From Astropecten irregularis (lineage: Eukaryota > Echinodermata > Asteroidea > Paxillosida > Astropectinidae), in NCBI GenBank assembly GCA_963971285.1, contig OZ020258.1:4526001-4590000 (forward strand): a stretch of DNA of 64,000 nucleotides. Direction: 5' to 3'. A program made the position numbers and the translations under genes. Under the pieces are notes generated by a model. It was given only the letters and a program-made list of their open reading frames with translations. It was not told the origin of the DNA and ran no database searches. Within the stretch, counting starts at the first letter, position 1. The number at the start of each line of letters is the position of its first letter. Below, piece by piece: positions 35,021-47,699 of this stretch.

Positions 35021-38000
35021 CTACACGTACTCGCAGGCATAGTCGACGAGGAGGTATTTAGCAGTGCCTGAACACGGATCACCATCGAAGAAGTTGTTGT
35101 TAACCATGAAGGTACAGCTCTGCTCTCCCTGACATCGAGCCTTTACCTTGCCCAGTGAAACGGTCTCATTGACACAAGTACCGGCTTGTGGCGGTCCCCA
35201 ACCTCCCATGCAGTCGAGGGAGCCGCTTTCTCGGCCGTAGAGTGACCACTGCACATCAATCACCTTGTTGCTGTCACAGGCGATGTTCAGTTGGCTTTTC
35301 TCACATACCATCATACGCACCGGTGCTATAAAAATATACACAATTGAAATAACAATTAAGAATAAGATGGGGGGTGGGGGTTAGGCTCAGCCTTCCACGT
35401 CTGAACCCCGTTTGTCTGGATGCGTTAAAAACCGGTTGAACTTGAAGTTTTCCTGCTTCAGAAATTTTATGAACATTATTTTGGAAAAATCCCATTAAAG
35501 GTTTATGAGCTAGTTAATTCTGTGTGCCTTCATTGTGCAGTAGGCCTATAAAAAATATAACTTTCACCTCTCTCAAAGATGACATTCACTGCATTTTAGG
35601 GGATAATTTGTTTCCGTTAATGATGCATTTCCCTTTGCCAGTCCACGAGATATGTAACATCATTACAAGGCCGGTTTCCATTCGTAAAGGCAGTTTTGTC
35701 TTTATCATACATAAACAACGAAGACACTGTATTGTGGTTGTCTATTACGCAGCATTACTAATTCATTGGTGCGTACTGGTAGGATTGGTTTCACATGCAT
35801 TAATTATAAGCTGGTTCAAGGATTAATTTTAATAGCCAGTGATTAAGCGGGAACACGCCAAGGTCGATATAATTATGTTCGCTTCCTCCATGCAGATGAA
35901 GATCAAGGAGAGAGTTGTTGGTATATATAGTACCAAACACAATAGCTTTGCCCCACATGTATTTTTAAAAATGTTATCAAATACCCCAAAGTATGTGTTC
36001 TGCATTTCTACTTCAAACATATCACCCATAATCATGGCCATTATCGCATACATACATGGCAGACATATTAAAACTGCACTTTGCATGACCAATATTTCAT
36101 ATAGACTATTCTCGCTTTTTATAAGCATCAACCACAAGGGAAACTGACTAAATGTATAGTCTGTACATGTACGGTATTCAGGAGGTCGCAGGTTCGAATC
36201 CCGCTCCAGTAAATTTTTCTTTCTTTGTTCACTTTTCAATAAATTTAAAGTAATTAAATAGTGAACAAAGAAAAATTGACGGGAGCGGGATTCGGACCGG
36301 CTACCTCCTGAATACCGTACAGGCGCTCTACCAACTGAACCATCCAGCCCTATGTTTGTGGTGACCCCAATAGTCAATTATCTTTGTTCGTTTGAAACCT
36401 CGCTTTTAACGTAAACGTATATTATCGTATACTCCTCCATTTCTCTCCATTTGATGAACATAACAAGCACAAGAACAGAAGAATGGGCCAACAAATTTTA
36501 CGATTAGGATTTTAAATAAAAGGTAGTATCATACTTTGATAAGAAACCAAAACAGAAATGTTCACAGATTTACATATAACTTTCAGGCTATGAAGATGGT
36601 GCTGGTAGAAACCTACCATTAAAATATTTCCGCCTGAAATGGAGTATTTATCCAGAAATTAGTAAAACAACGACTGGAAATCGTTTTGATCTTTTAAAAG
36701 ATAAACAATAAAAGAGAAAAGACTTAAGAAATACTGTGGCCGTTTATCACGATTTTCTCAAAAAGTGGGCACCGTATGGGACTGAAATTTTCACAGATGA
36801 CTGTGACTGTATCTTCCTTGATATTTCTGCCCATGAATCTGTACTTCTTTGACAAAAACCAAAGTATGATACTACCTTTAAAACAAAAATACGACGTCTG
36901 TCTTATTGTCAAGTAGAACTCAACGTCAAGTGTGAAAGGTAGTATCATACTTTGTGTTTTGTCAGGGAAATACAGATTCATGGGCAACAATATCAAGACA
37001 GATACAGCAGTAACAGCCATCTGTGAAAATTTCAGTCCAATACGATGCCAACCTTTTGAGAAAACAGTAAAAAACGGCCATAATATCTCTTAAGACTTGT
37101 CTTTTTTATTTTTTATTTTTAAAAGATAAAAAATAATGTTGGTCACTGGTTTAAACCCTTTTCTGGAAAAATACAGCATTTCAGGCAGAACATCTTAATA
37201 AACGGTACGTTTCTACCACCATCATCTTCATACCCTGCAAAATATAGGTAGATCTGTGAAAATTTCTGTTTTTGGTATGCTACCAAAGTATGATAGTACC
37301 TTTAAAGATATTATCATACTTTGATAGGAATCCCAAACAGACATGTTCACATATTTACGTATAAGGGTATAAAGATAGACCTGGGGCCGATTTCATAAAG
37401 CTCTGCGACGCGTCGTAACTCGATTTGCGACGCGTCCTAGCTGCGACGCGTCGCATCTATGCGGTGAGTCCATAGAGAAAGGATGCGTCTTAACTCTACG
37501 ACGCGTCGTAAGTTTTATGAAATCGGCCCCACAATCGCACCGTTAATATTTTATCAGCGTGAAATGCTGTATTTTTCCAGAAATGATTAAAACAAAATAC
37601 CGAAAACAGTTTTGACCTCCGAGATCCAAACGTCACAATCAAAATTACCTTACAATTTCGCATAACAATCTCAACGGTTCTTCGCTGTATTCTACTGTTT
37701 TTTAAATGATCAGTTGAGCTGAAAATTTTCACAGGTTTGTTTTTATTTCATGACAAATCAAATTATGAACATACCGCAGCTGTTCTATCAAATTTACCAA
37801 AGTATGATACTTCCTATTAACTATAAAACATTCTATATTGAAATACATTGTAAGACAACCTGTTTGACACTTTGTGCATAACAATTTAGTTTCATACTCT
37901 TGCGCGCTCGAAATAAAAATCAACACAATCACAATCTTCTCGGTCACAAAGTTAAAGCTTATTGTGTTTTTAATCACTTTGGGTATTTGGATAAAAAGGG

Positions 38001-40170
38001 AGGTAAACTCAATCAGTTTTGTGATTTTTTTTTCTGATTTTCTGAAGTCTCTGTTCTGGTACATAAACAAAGGATCAGCGTGCATAACGTTATGATTACA
38101 TGCAAGCATATTTTGAAACAAAAGCCTCCTGCCTTGTGTCAACAATGAACCCTTAATTACCCTCAAGTGAAATGTAGGTGCAATTTAAATGCAAAGGATT
38201 CAGTGGCTTGTCATGTCAGACCACAGAGGCCAATTGAACGAAGCACTTAGATTAAATTTTAAACCATGAATCGATCTTAATTGCTATTAACCAATTGCGA
38301 TGTCAAAATACAAATCATGATGGTGGTGCTCTGGGGGCGGATCTAGCTTTCAGTAAACGGGGGGGGGGTGAAAATCTAAAAAGTGCTCTTTCGATGAATT
38401 TTCGATCAGATGATACTGTTGCAACCAACCCACGGATCCTCCACTGATATTGACAACGAAAAGGCCTAAACGTTCAAGACTAATTTTGGTGTTTTGTACA
38501 ATGTCCAGGGTCCAATTTCATGGCGAAATGGGTCAAGTCTTTATAATATAAGTCGTACCCGAGTCAAGTCGTACCAATATTGCACAAGGCATGCGGCCGC
38601 CTCTGACAGACTTCGAAACTGTCATAGGCCTACTCCGTATGTGTATTAAATTGACATCTTTGAAAGATTGAATTAAGATGAATATAAAACTACAACCAGG
38701 CCTACTCTGTCTGTCTGTTTTAATAGCGCTCCCCACTAATGACGTCACAAAATCCCCGGATGTCAGACAAACATTGACTCGCACACGTAGTGTACATGCA
38801 CGCGCACACGCACACACGTTTGCATGTTTGCAATGTTTGTCTGAGGTCCGTTGCTATTTTTAGCGTAAGTGCGGAGCGCTATTAAGGTGCGTTTTAATCG
38901 TTCGTTGGGGGTATGAACAGGGATTTTGTGCGCAATTGATTTTGAATATGAAAAGGACGGTGATGGGTGGGATGTTTTGTTTAATTGATTTTGAAACATG
39001 AATTTTTGGAAGACTGATTCTCGAACGATAAATAATATTTTTTGAAATCCATTTTTGTGCTAAGCATTTTTTTTGTGCTATTCATCTCTATAAAATTGGT
39101 CCCAGCCCATGTAATCGGCAGCTAAGAAGACTCAAGCAGAATGGTATCAAGGAAATTCCTACTCACGGTCTGATGTGCAACCCAGCAGCTCCCTGATTTT
39201 CTTGGGATCATCGGTGATGATGGACATAACCTGGGACGAGTTCAGGTACCTGGGAAGGAACAATCGCTCGGGTGCCTGTAGGTTAAATCCGCCCGGCCGT
39301 ATCTCGGTGCAGCTACACGGGTCGCGGTACGGCAGAACCCATCGCATCTTCCCGCTCTTGTCGGGCTCGTTGCCCATGTAGCAGATTTCGGCCAGTGTCG
39401 CACGCAGAGCGATAGCTGTCACAAAAAGACAAAATGGACAAAGTTATAAAATAATAACGCCGAAAAATTGTGGGGTTTCATACAAACACTGCACCCCGTA
39501 GAAAGGCGACCAAATAACAACCAAATACTCCAGGAATCAAATAATTATAGGCCCAACATTCTAAACGACACTTGGAATTGCGAAAAAACACAATCTTCTA
39601 TCTTGAAAAAAAACAACAACACCAAAACAACTCCGTAATTCGTTCTGTTATTTCCAACAACCATCTAGATCCTATGAAGGCCTCCCTCTTCTTAAAGGTA
39701 GTATCATACTTTGGTTTTTATCAAAGAAATACAGATTCATGGGCAAAAATATCAAGACAGATACAGTAACAGTCATGTGTGAAAATTTCAGTCCCATATG
39801 GTGCCCATTTTTTGAGAAAACAGTGAAAACAGCCACAGTATTTCTTAAGTCTTTTCTCTTCTATTTTTGATCTTTTAAAATATCAAAAAGATTTTCGGTC
39901 GTTGTTTTACTAATTTCTGGATAAATACACCATTTCAGGCAGAAATATTTTAACGGTATGTTTCTACCACCACCACCTTCATACCCTGTAAGTTATACGA
40001 AAAAATCTGTGAACATTTCTGTTTTGGTTTCTTACCAAAGTATGATACTATGTACCTTTAAAATCCCAACATCAACCCGAATTTTTGTCCCCCAGTTCAG
40101 CAAATTATGGTTCGCAGGCAGTTCCATGCAAAGACTTACCCCAGATCAGCAGAAACACACGCAGCGACAT
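35021..40170 (-). CDS. SUEL/galactose-binding lectin-domain secreted protein (gene 4)
   Basis: Exons 40170-40140 (ATG; MSLRVFLLIW signal start), 39415-39167 and 35325-35021 (stop TAG). All junctions are phase 1 with clean sites (TGACAG|CTATC, GACC|GTGAGT, TATAG|CACCGG); 194 residues. The N-terminal module is the 4-Cys type: CYMGNEPDKSG, WVLPYRDPCSC, TEIRPGG, LLGC. The lectin domain has eight Cys, YGR, DPC and KYLLVDYAC, with an extra EYV at the C-terminus. Closest lectin domain is gene 3; closest N-terminal module is gene 5. Intron 2 is about 3.8 kb and holds SINEs and nested MITEs. The link between exon 2 and exon 3 over this distance is inferred from phase and order. Confidence 0.85.
36166..36385. 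mobile_element. Tail-to-tail pair of tRNA-derived SINEs
   Basis: A + strand half copy (GTACGGTATTCAGGAGGTCG, GGTTCGAATCCCGCTCCAGT, tail) is followed by a - strand copy from about 36262 (GTGAACAAAGAAAAATTGAC, GGCGCTCTACCAACTGAACC, ends CCCCAATAGTCAATTATC). Located in intron 2 of gene 4. Confidence 0.65.
36519..36881. mobile_element. MITE family 1, reverse orientation
   Basis: Full-length inverted copy: AAAGGTAGTATCATACTTTG at left, ACCAAAGTATGATACTACCT at right, body reverse-complemented relative to most copies. Confidence 0.75.
36935..37304. mobile_element. MITE family 1, near full length
   Basis: AAAGGTAGTATCATACTTTG to CAAAGTATGATAGTACCTTT; followed immediately by another family member in opposite orientation. 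Confidence 0.75.
37305..37816. mobile_element. MITE of family 1 type split by a palindromic MITE
   Basis: Outer element: AAAGATATTATCATACTTTG at left and TTACCAAAGTATGATACTTC at right, body in reverse orientation. It is interrupted at 37383-37530 by a separate palindrome with ends GGGGCCGATTTCATAAAGCT and ACTTTATG-like AGTTTTATGAAATCGGCCCC and internal CTGCGACGCGTCG units. A clear nested insertion. Confidence 0.7.
39694..40061. mobile_element. MITE family 1 in intron 1 of gene 4
   Basis: AAAGGTAGTATCATACTTTG to CAAAGTATGATACTATGTAC. The right end is about 80 bp from the signal-exon donor, a position like the insertions in genes 2 and 3. Confidence 0.75.
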
Positions 40171-40767
40171 CTTGTCAATGAGACAAGCTGGAACCATGTG
40201 TGTTCATCGGTAGTGAGGGCCCTAACGTTTAACACACGGCGCTTTCGTGTGCAGTGAAACAGCGATGCGTGCAAAATGCTTCTCTGGTTAATTTTACTTC
40301 CACCGTCGATAACGACGCGAAAGTCATTATAGACAACAACAAACGTGCCTGACTAAATTAATTTCAAAAATGGGAGGAGTTTTCCCGGCCAATGGATACG
40401 CGTACGGACCTGGATATTATTCTCTGGTTGTCACGCACCAGTGTGAGAAATTATGAGGTCGAATAAATAATAATAATAATGATAATAATGGAGTGCCCAT
40501 GAAAAGATAATGTCAACTCCATTAACACCTTTGTCAGCGTTGTAGCTGCTTGGAAGTTTTTGTCAAGATCTTTAAAGTTTGAATAGATGGCGAAAGCGTT
40601 CGTGGGTTGATTGGGGAGGGGCGGGGTATAGACATTCAAACCGTGGACTAAAATAGAAAGAGGGACGATACTGTAAAGCATGTATAATGTAAAACTAATG
40701 GACCTGCTGCCAACAAGTTTAAGTCCAATTAAACAAAAGAGGGAAAAAAGGGGGTCTACGACTGCAG

Positions 40768-40862
40768 GCGGTTGTATGTGGGTGGATGGGGGGGGGGTGG
40801 TTGGTAGGGTTGGTGGGATGGTTGTTGGGTGGGGTAGTGGGGTAGGGTGGTGGAGTGGGTGA
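40768..40862. repeat. G-rich stretch on + strand with quadruplex potential
   Basis: About 95 bp with a run of ten or more G and many GGG/GG tracts at short spacing, TGG and TTGG between. It lies roughly 600 bp upstream of the gene 4 start codon (gene on the - strand). A regulatory role is speculation. Confidence 0.55.
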
Positions 40863-41930
40863 CGGTAGGTGTATGGATGGTTGGGCTTGTACACCAGTAA
40901 TAGTAGAAGAAACAAAGCATCACTATAGGGGAATGAGTTATAATTAATCTAAATATTTGGTTTTAGTGTAACCATGCTTAAACGAGGAGCTACAAAACGT
41001 AGCAGAGAAAACGTTTCCAAACAGAAAAATGCACCGCACTCAGAAAACTCCGAGAGCATGCACCTATTCATTTCCAGTTGGGCAGATGTCAAGATTCTTC
41101 ACAAAGCCGATTAGGCATATATTCGACTCTGTGGGCATGGAACGTGCTTAATTTAGCCGTTGCAAAGTCCCTGTATCAATTTTTACATGGATGCATATTG
41201 TTACAATTGTTGATGTTGTATGGATACGGTGGAGTAGCAAAGCATACCGGCACTAAGAGATGCTGATTAGTCACGGACGACGCCCGAACACCGTGCTGCC
41301 AAGCGTGCCCTTCAGAATAGATCAACCTATAAAATTGCCAAAGGGAGAGAGTGTAGGAACGCTTGAAATGATGTTCACGCTTGAGCGAATGAACAACAAA
41401 TGTTAGTCACGCCAAAATTAGTAGGCATATACGCTGTTTTTGTTTTCTTATTGTGGCCCAAGAAAAATTGACCTGCTTCCCAATTCTCGTGTTGTCAGTA
41501 TGCACTGGATTTCACAATGCAGAGTATACATAATACTATTATTATTCAACATTACTACATATTAATGTTTACCCAGAGGGAATGGAACAACTCTTCCACT
41601 CAGCAATCTCAATGCATTTGGCATGGCATCCGAGTGACGCGTGGCTCAATATAGCAGTCCATTAAGCCCCGCACAAAATGTTTTTTTTTCTGACCAATCA
41701 GGGCCGTCCCTCATGCGCGCGTGCGTTGAGCATACAAAAGCGCCATTGGTCGTAGAATTTGAAGAGCGCAGTTGGTGAGGATCACGTGTTCATTACACGC
41801 GTGTGCAATGGCAGGATTCATCATAGAGCTCCCTTTATAGCTCCATGGACGAGCTAAAACTGGAATATTGGATCAACCAGTGGTTTCCCCGCATGCTCAG
41901 TATGGTCTTGGCCCAATTTCAAGGATATGC

Positions 41931-42069
41931 TTGATTTCACAAAGCACTAAGATTGATATGAAAATGTGAATCAGTCCTTATTGCTAAGCACAGTTTGATG
42001 TCGCAATACAAAACATTATGGTGATACTGACAACTCAACTTTAAGATCAGTCTGAGTGCTTCGTGAAAC
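41931..42069. mobile_element. Foldback element, CTGGGTTTCACGAAGCACT type
   Basis: Ends TTGATTTCACAAAGCACTAA and AGTGCTTCGTGAAACCCAG, inverted, with TTGCTAAGCACAGTTTGATG inside; a decayed relative is near 38230-38330. In the spacer 40171-43286, which shows no gene otherwise. Confidence 0.45.
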
Positions 42070-42720
42070 CCAGTCTCAGTCTCATGGAGGAGGAAGTTCC
42101 TGTTGTGTGCGTGGGGATTTCTCGCGTACTCGGGTACTCGCCGATATACAGCTGTGTATAAGCGGAGAACAAAAATTACTAAAGGCGTCAAATGCTGCGG
42201 CACATAGCCGTTACGTAGGGCCCTTATCGGCCCGACACTCGTGCAGACTTCCAGAATGGTAAATTTTCTCAAAATTAGACAGAATTCAGAGGATTTGTTG
42301 TAATCATTTTAATTCGTATACATAATTCATGGTATGAAAGCTTGAAGGGGAAATGACAGAAAACATTTCATGTCATCACCACCATAATTTTCATTTTTTC
42401 ACACCATTCAAAGGACAAAAGGCATACATTGGTTTACGAAAGATGAAAAATTAAAAAAATTTGCAAAATAGGAGATGACAGCTATTCACAAAGAAAAATG
42501 AAGCGGTTCAACGATGACGTGAAAAAAATAACAACTTTTGTCGTATAAATAAAACAGTGGACAAAAGAAACATTCCACGTGAAATGAAACATGGCAGATA
42601 CGAAATACTAGATATTAATGGTGGGATCTGGTATGATTTGTAATTAGAAAGTGCTTCAGAAAAACAAAATCACCCTGAATTTTTGCTCGGTTACACAATT
42701 TCGTAAGATCGCCATGACCA

Positions 42721-42962
42721 GGGGCCAATTTCATAAAACTGTTAAGCACAAAAATTTGCTAAGCATGACATTTCTGTCTTAATACAAACAGGGTTAACAA
42801 CCAAATTTCCATGTGTTGTGTATCACTTGTGATTGTTCTTTGGATGTTGTTCACTGACCATGAACATCAAATAGAATTTTCAATGGTGGTTTGTTTTATT
42901 GGGCGAGACATTTTTGTGCTAAGCAAATTTTTTTTGCTGAACAGTTTTATGAAATTGGCCCC
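42721..42962. mobile_element. MITE, GGGGCCAATTTCATAAAG family
   Basis: Ends GGGGCCAATTTCATAAAACT and AGTTTTATGAAATTGGCCCC, 242 bp, with CACTTGTGATTGTTCTTTGG inside as in the copies at 23811 and 33237. Confidence 0.8.
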
Positions 42963-43285
42963 ATCATGTTTTTTAATACTCAATCCACATTGTCAAAGCA
43001 GTTGGCTTCGGCATATTGCTTATTGCTTAAAGGGTCAGCGTGTAAGATTCTGATTATGAAGCGTGCCAATAAACTCAATTAACCGCGGGGAGAGACGACA
43101 TTTTCTGTGTTCTAATTATGTGCGGTGGAACTCCCCTGTCTGCCGAACAAAATATAGCCTTAACCAAGCTACAGGTAATAAGGTAATGATACAACGTGTC
43201 GTAAAATTGTAATTATGCTACCCGTTTCCATGGTGAAACATAACTGCATAGGGGGAGTGGATGCAAAATAGGTCTCTTTAATATT

Positions 43286-43631
43286 AAAGGCATAATACAT
43301 GATTGGTAAAGGTCACATAACAGCACTCACACTTTGTCTGATCCAACACTTACATGACATGACAAACATTGAGTTCAATCGGACATCTGAGTCAAAAGAA
43401 AATAGCAAAAATCCGACTCAATATTTCTTATAAAACATAAAGAATGGTATATTACCCAGAGATCAAAACTGTTTTCAGTCATTGTTTTTTCTAATTTCTG
43501 GATAAATACACAATTTCAGGCGGAAATATTTTAATGGTATGTTTCTACCATCACCATCTTCCTACCATGAAAGTTATGTGAATATGTGAACATTTCTGTT
43601 TAGGTAAATGTTACAAACCCTGTAATTTAAA
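43286..43631. mobile_element. MITE relative, AAAGGCATAATACATGATTG type
   Basis: Left end AAAGGCATAATACATGATTG, then CAACACTTACATGACATGAC, GACATCTGAGTCAAAAGAAA and the family-1-like AGGCGGAAATATTTTAATGG. Right end weak. Upstream of gene 5. Confidence 0.5.
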
Positions 43632-44117
43632 GGATAAAAATCAGACTCAAATGTTTAGTTATTGATCATGCGACTAATTTGTTGACTAACTGATCTATCA
43701 CACGATTGATCATGCCGATGATCGAGCGTTTAAGGAATTTCCCCAGTTTTCAATTCGGTGAATTATTTTTTTCAGCCTATCGATAGCGGTTAAAATAAAT
43801 TCTACTGCCAATTTCTATATCGGTCATTGTTGCGTGGCAACCACCAGTGAGTTCAATATTCGGCCATCTGTAATGGATAAATATAGGGAAGCTGCCTCCT
43901 CCAAACTCCTCCCATTTTTTTTCAAATTGCTAAATCAAGCATGTTATTGTGTCCTGTCGATTTTCAACGAATTTTGCGCCGTCTCGATAGTGGATGAAAC
44001 AGGAAAAGCATTGTGTACATGTATCGTTTATATTGCGGCGAAGGTGGCTTGCTTAGCATCATTCTGTCCCCATCAGCACTAAAGTCAAAGTGCATGGTAG
44101 CTGTACGTCTTGAAAAG

Positions 44118-45875
44118 ATGTCACTGCGTGCGTTTCTCCTCATTTGGGGTAGGTCTTTACACGGAAATGCATGCACGTTAGTTTTACTGATCCATTTTTT
44201 TTTAGGCCGAACACCGATAAACGTGATTTTTTTCACCAGGCCTTGAAATTGTTATTTCACGAACTCTTTTAAACCCGAACATGTTAATAATCATGTCATT
44301 GGTTTGGGCATGGTATCAGTATATATGCGACTTTCTACGACGTAATTGTTTGTATGAAACCCCATAATTTTTAGTATTGAATATTTAGCCTATAATCTTT
44401 TGATTTTTGTCTTATGGTGACAGCTATCGCTCTGCGTGCGACACTGGCCGAAGTATGTTACATGGGCAACGAGCCCGACAAGAGCGGGAAGATGCGATGG
44501 GTTCTGCCGTACCGCGACCCGTGTAGCTGCACCGAGATACGGCCGGGCGGAGTCAACCTACAGGCACCCGAGCGATCGTTCCTGCCCAGGTACCTGGGAC
44601 CGATTTCACTAACGCTTTGCGATCATCGTAAAGCCCAAATTCATCGCTAAACAGACAATCGATCGCTACTTTGCATAGCAATTTTCCGTTTAGCGATGGA
44701 TTTGGGCTTTACGATGATCGCAAAGCGTTAGTGAAATCGGCCCCTGGACTCGTCCCAGGTTATGTCCATCATCACCGATGATACCCTGAAGATCAAGAAG
44801 CTGTTGGATTGCCCATCAGGCCGTGAGTACGAAATTAATAAACTGTTTCAGGGCGTTAAAGGTCTATGCAATAGGAATATTATGGCTGGAACATGTGCCA
44901 AAAATAAATTGTTATATGGGCCTGTGATTGTACCCACTTCCTCACTCTGTTTCAGGGGTTAACAACAGGTTTTTTTTGTTTGTATGCTAATTAGAATTTC
45001 CATATTCATGAGCAAAATTGTCATGTCATCTGGGTAACTGAGAGCAGTAATCCAATTGCTATGTGCACAAAAAGTTGGGGTTGTTTTATACGTTTTCTGG
45101 CAGACCTTTCCCCCTCAATGGGTTTTATTGTGCTGAATAATGTTCCTTTCACTCAACTGGTGGTGTAATTTTTGTGACCAACCATTTCGGTGGGTCAAGT
45201 TTGTCTCTTCATTTGTTTATGTGTTTTCATTATATTTTTACTGTTGGTTCCCCGCATGAGCGAGCATGAAAATCCCCCACTTTGCCAAGCCATTCAAAAG
45301 AAAAACAAATGCTGCTTTGAAACCAAAATAAGACTTGCCATTCATTATCTGTCAGTATATTCTCTGTATGAAGGCAATAAAATAACCTGACTGAAAAAAA
45401 GCACTGCATGAACCCTTTAAACGTTTGCTTCATGACTTGGTTGTTTCTGGCCTTGGCTTGGGATGTGATGGCTTGAGTTTGGTTCGGTCGAGTTCGCGTC
45501 GATAAGGATGGGTTGAAGTTAGGTTGTCTTTTGTTTCAATTGTTGATTCAATTGTTATTGTTTTTCCTGTATGTTTGTTTAATAGCACAAGTGCGTGAGG
45601 TTGTATGTGAGGGCAAGCAACTCAACATCACCTGTGACAGCAACAAGGTTATTGATGTGAATTGGGCATTGTATGGCCGAGAAAGCTTCTCTACCGACTG
45701 CATTGGAATTTCAGGGCCGGAAACTTGTGGCGATGAGACCCGTTCACTGACCGTGGTAAAGGCAGAATGTCAGGGAAAGCAGAGCTGTTCCTTCATGGTT
45801 AGCAACAGCTTCTTCGGTGATGATCCGTGTTCGGGAGTTCATAAATACCTGGCTGTCCGCTATGCCTGCTTGTAG
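44118..45875 (+). pseudogene. SUEL lectin gene interrupted by a transposon (gene 5)
   Basis: Three exon regions like gene 6: 44118-44148 (MSLRAFLLIW signal start), 44424-44822 and 45586-45875 (stop TAG), phase-1 junctions. Exon 2 encodes the 4-Cys module (CYMGNEPDKSG, PCSCTEIRPGG) but is split after FLPRYL by a 145-bp palindromic element at 44598-44742. Reading into the element meets a stop at 44648-44650, after about 76 codons of exon 2. The rest of the module (SSQVMSIITDD, LLDC) and the donor are intact beyond it. The lectin exon is itself intact: eight Cys, YGR, DPC, KYLAVRYAC. AATAAA signals follow at about 45952. It may be dead, may make only the truncated N-terminal piece, or may skip exon 2, which would keep frame because both junctions are phase 1. 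Confidence 0.8.
44598..44742. mobile_element. Palindromic MITE inside coding exon of gene 5
   Basis: Arms GACCGATTTCACTAACGCTT and TTGCGATCATCGTAAAGCCC mirrored at the right end (GGGCTTTACGATGATCGCAA, AGCGTTAGTGAAATCGGCC). CCTGG is present at 44593-44597 and again at 44743-44747, consistent with a 5-bp (or 3-bp, CTG) target duplication. Element plus duplication is 150 bp, exactly the excess of this exon over the 249-bp exon of gene 4. Confidence 0.9.
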
Positions 45876-47699
45876 ATGGGAAGACACGAAGCAAAACGAC
45901 GAGCACTGTAATGAGCAGGAAATCACCATCAACAAACAATAATCACGATGAAATAAATAAATACAATTAAACTAAATAGATAAACACGAGAATGAAACTT
46001 TTGCGTAGATGCCCATAAAAACATTTTTGCGTTAATTGTCTCCGTATCCACACCGCACCACACCGCTCCGTATCACCCGTTTACTTGCACTTCTTACTGG
46101 TAACATTATGAACTGACTGTGGAAACGATGAAGTATTTCAAGACTCATTTGACTCTGTTTAGATGATGAACCATGTTGTTCTTCACCACTCAATTTATAT
46201 CATTGTAAACCGCATATTGATGTATAGCATTGGTCAACGGAATTTAGTGAGCTTTAGCTGTAAATATTGCTTTTCAACAAGAAAACTTAATGGAGAAATA
46301 TCAGTAATCCAACTGTGCCATCACCTTCCACAAAGGTCAAACTGAAATTAAAACAAATTCGTGTAATAAACAAATGGCCTTACAATGCTTTACTCTCAAA
46401 AATGACTTAAGCTGTCCAAATGATTCTATCAATATGAACTTAATTGGCCATTATTCTCGGCATTGCCGTGTTTGGCTTCATTTTTAAATTCGATAGTCTA
46501 TTACAAACGAAAAGCCGTTTTGTTTATTAAATGTAATTTCTAAAGGGAACACTACACAAAGATATTTGTTCCAGTGTCATATTCATGGACTGTATACAAG
46601 GATTCCACATAGGCTATATACCTATGTATAGGGCCTACATGTATCATCACATTCCGGTCTTAATCATTATTTCCTTCGATAAAGATCCTTTTAGGATCGA
46701 AATACATCAGGCCTTACAAACTCCAAGCATGCATACTTTACTTTTCATGTCGTTTTTTGGATGATGAGCAGTTTGCAGCAGTTCATTACTTGAATTGAAA
46801 TTTTTTAATGATTTCATTTCTCTATATAGTCTTGTGTATAATTATCTCCTTGCTTTCATGCATGCCATTCGGCCTATATTCTGTCTAGGTTACCACACAC
46901 TGCATGATGCCGGGGATAACACCTATATGAGTTGCATTTTGAATTATATTTCACACAATTTGACGGACATTTTGTGTCGTACTTACTGTTTTTTTCTTCA
47001 AAACAATAGAAAGGGTTTTAATGTCAGAAAATGAATTCCCTTTTTGAATCCTCGTAGTCCAAAGCCTTTCCTTAGTAGAGCTGGGTTTCCCGAAAGAGGG
47101 AAAAAAATGATTATTTATTTGTGCATAATAGTGGGTATGTTGCCCTTTTGCGAAAACCATATAAATAAAATTATTAGGATCCTGAATTATTCAAGTTGTG
47201 CGAAAAAAAATAATACTGATTTCATTTTCAAGTAAACTGTCACAACAAATTTTAATGACTTGGCAATTTGTATTTGTGTTCCTTGTTATTATTTTCTTTC
47301 TATATTTAAAAATTATTATTATGATCTTTTTTTGCATACGCGATACACATGTTGTTTGTATTATTTGGTTCATTTTAGTGGCGATGGTGTTTCCATGCCA
47401 ACAATTCCGTTTCGTCTGCTGCCTGTGGATCAATAAAACGAATACGTACGTTGACTGCATGTTGTACACGGACTGAATTTATTTCCATTGCATTGATTAG
47501 AACACATTTACGCGTGACATGGTGCAAAATAAAAAAAAAAAAATAAAAAAAAAAGGTTTGACTAAACATTTACCATCATCGATAATTTTCTAAAATTTTC
47601 AAGATCTCGCGATAAATTTCAAGCAGTGGCAACGCTGGTGGTCTTTTTTTAAAGGATAGCCTATAAAGTTGCAATGATTTTTTAGTGACTATTTTCTTA

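Larger units (their letters stand above)
43828..47570. repeat. Segmental duplication block C, copy 1 (gene 5)
   Basis: Paralogous to 47700-50870. Matching landmarks: GTGGCAACCACCAGTGAGTT upstream, the signal exon, both protein exons, AACGGAATTTAGTGAGCTTT, TCCTCGTAGTCCAAAGCC and TGGTGTTTCCATGCCAACAA downstream. The intergenic part 45876-47700 shows no gene. Copies differ by many substitutions and indels, so this duplication looks older than block A. Confidence 0.75.
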
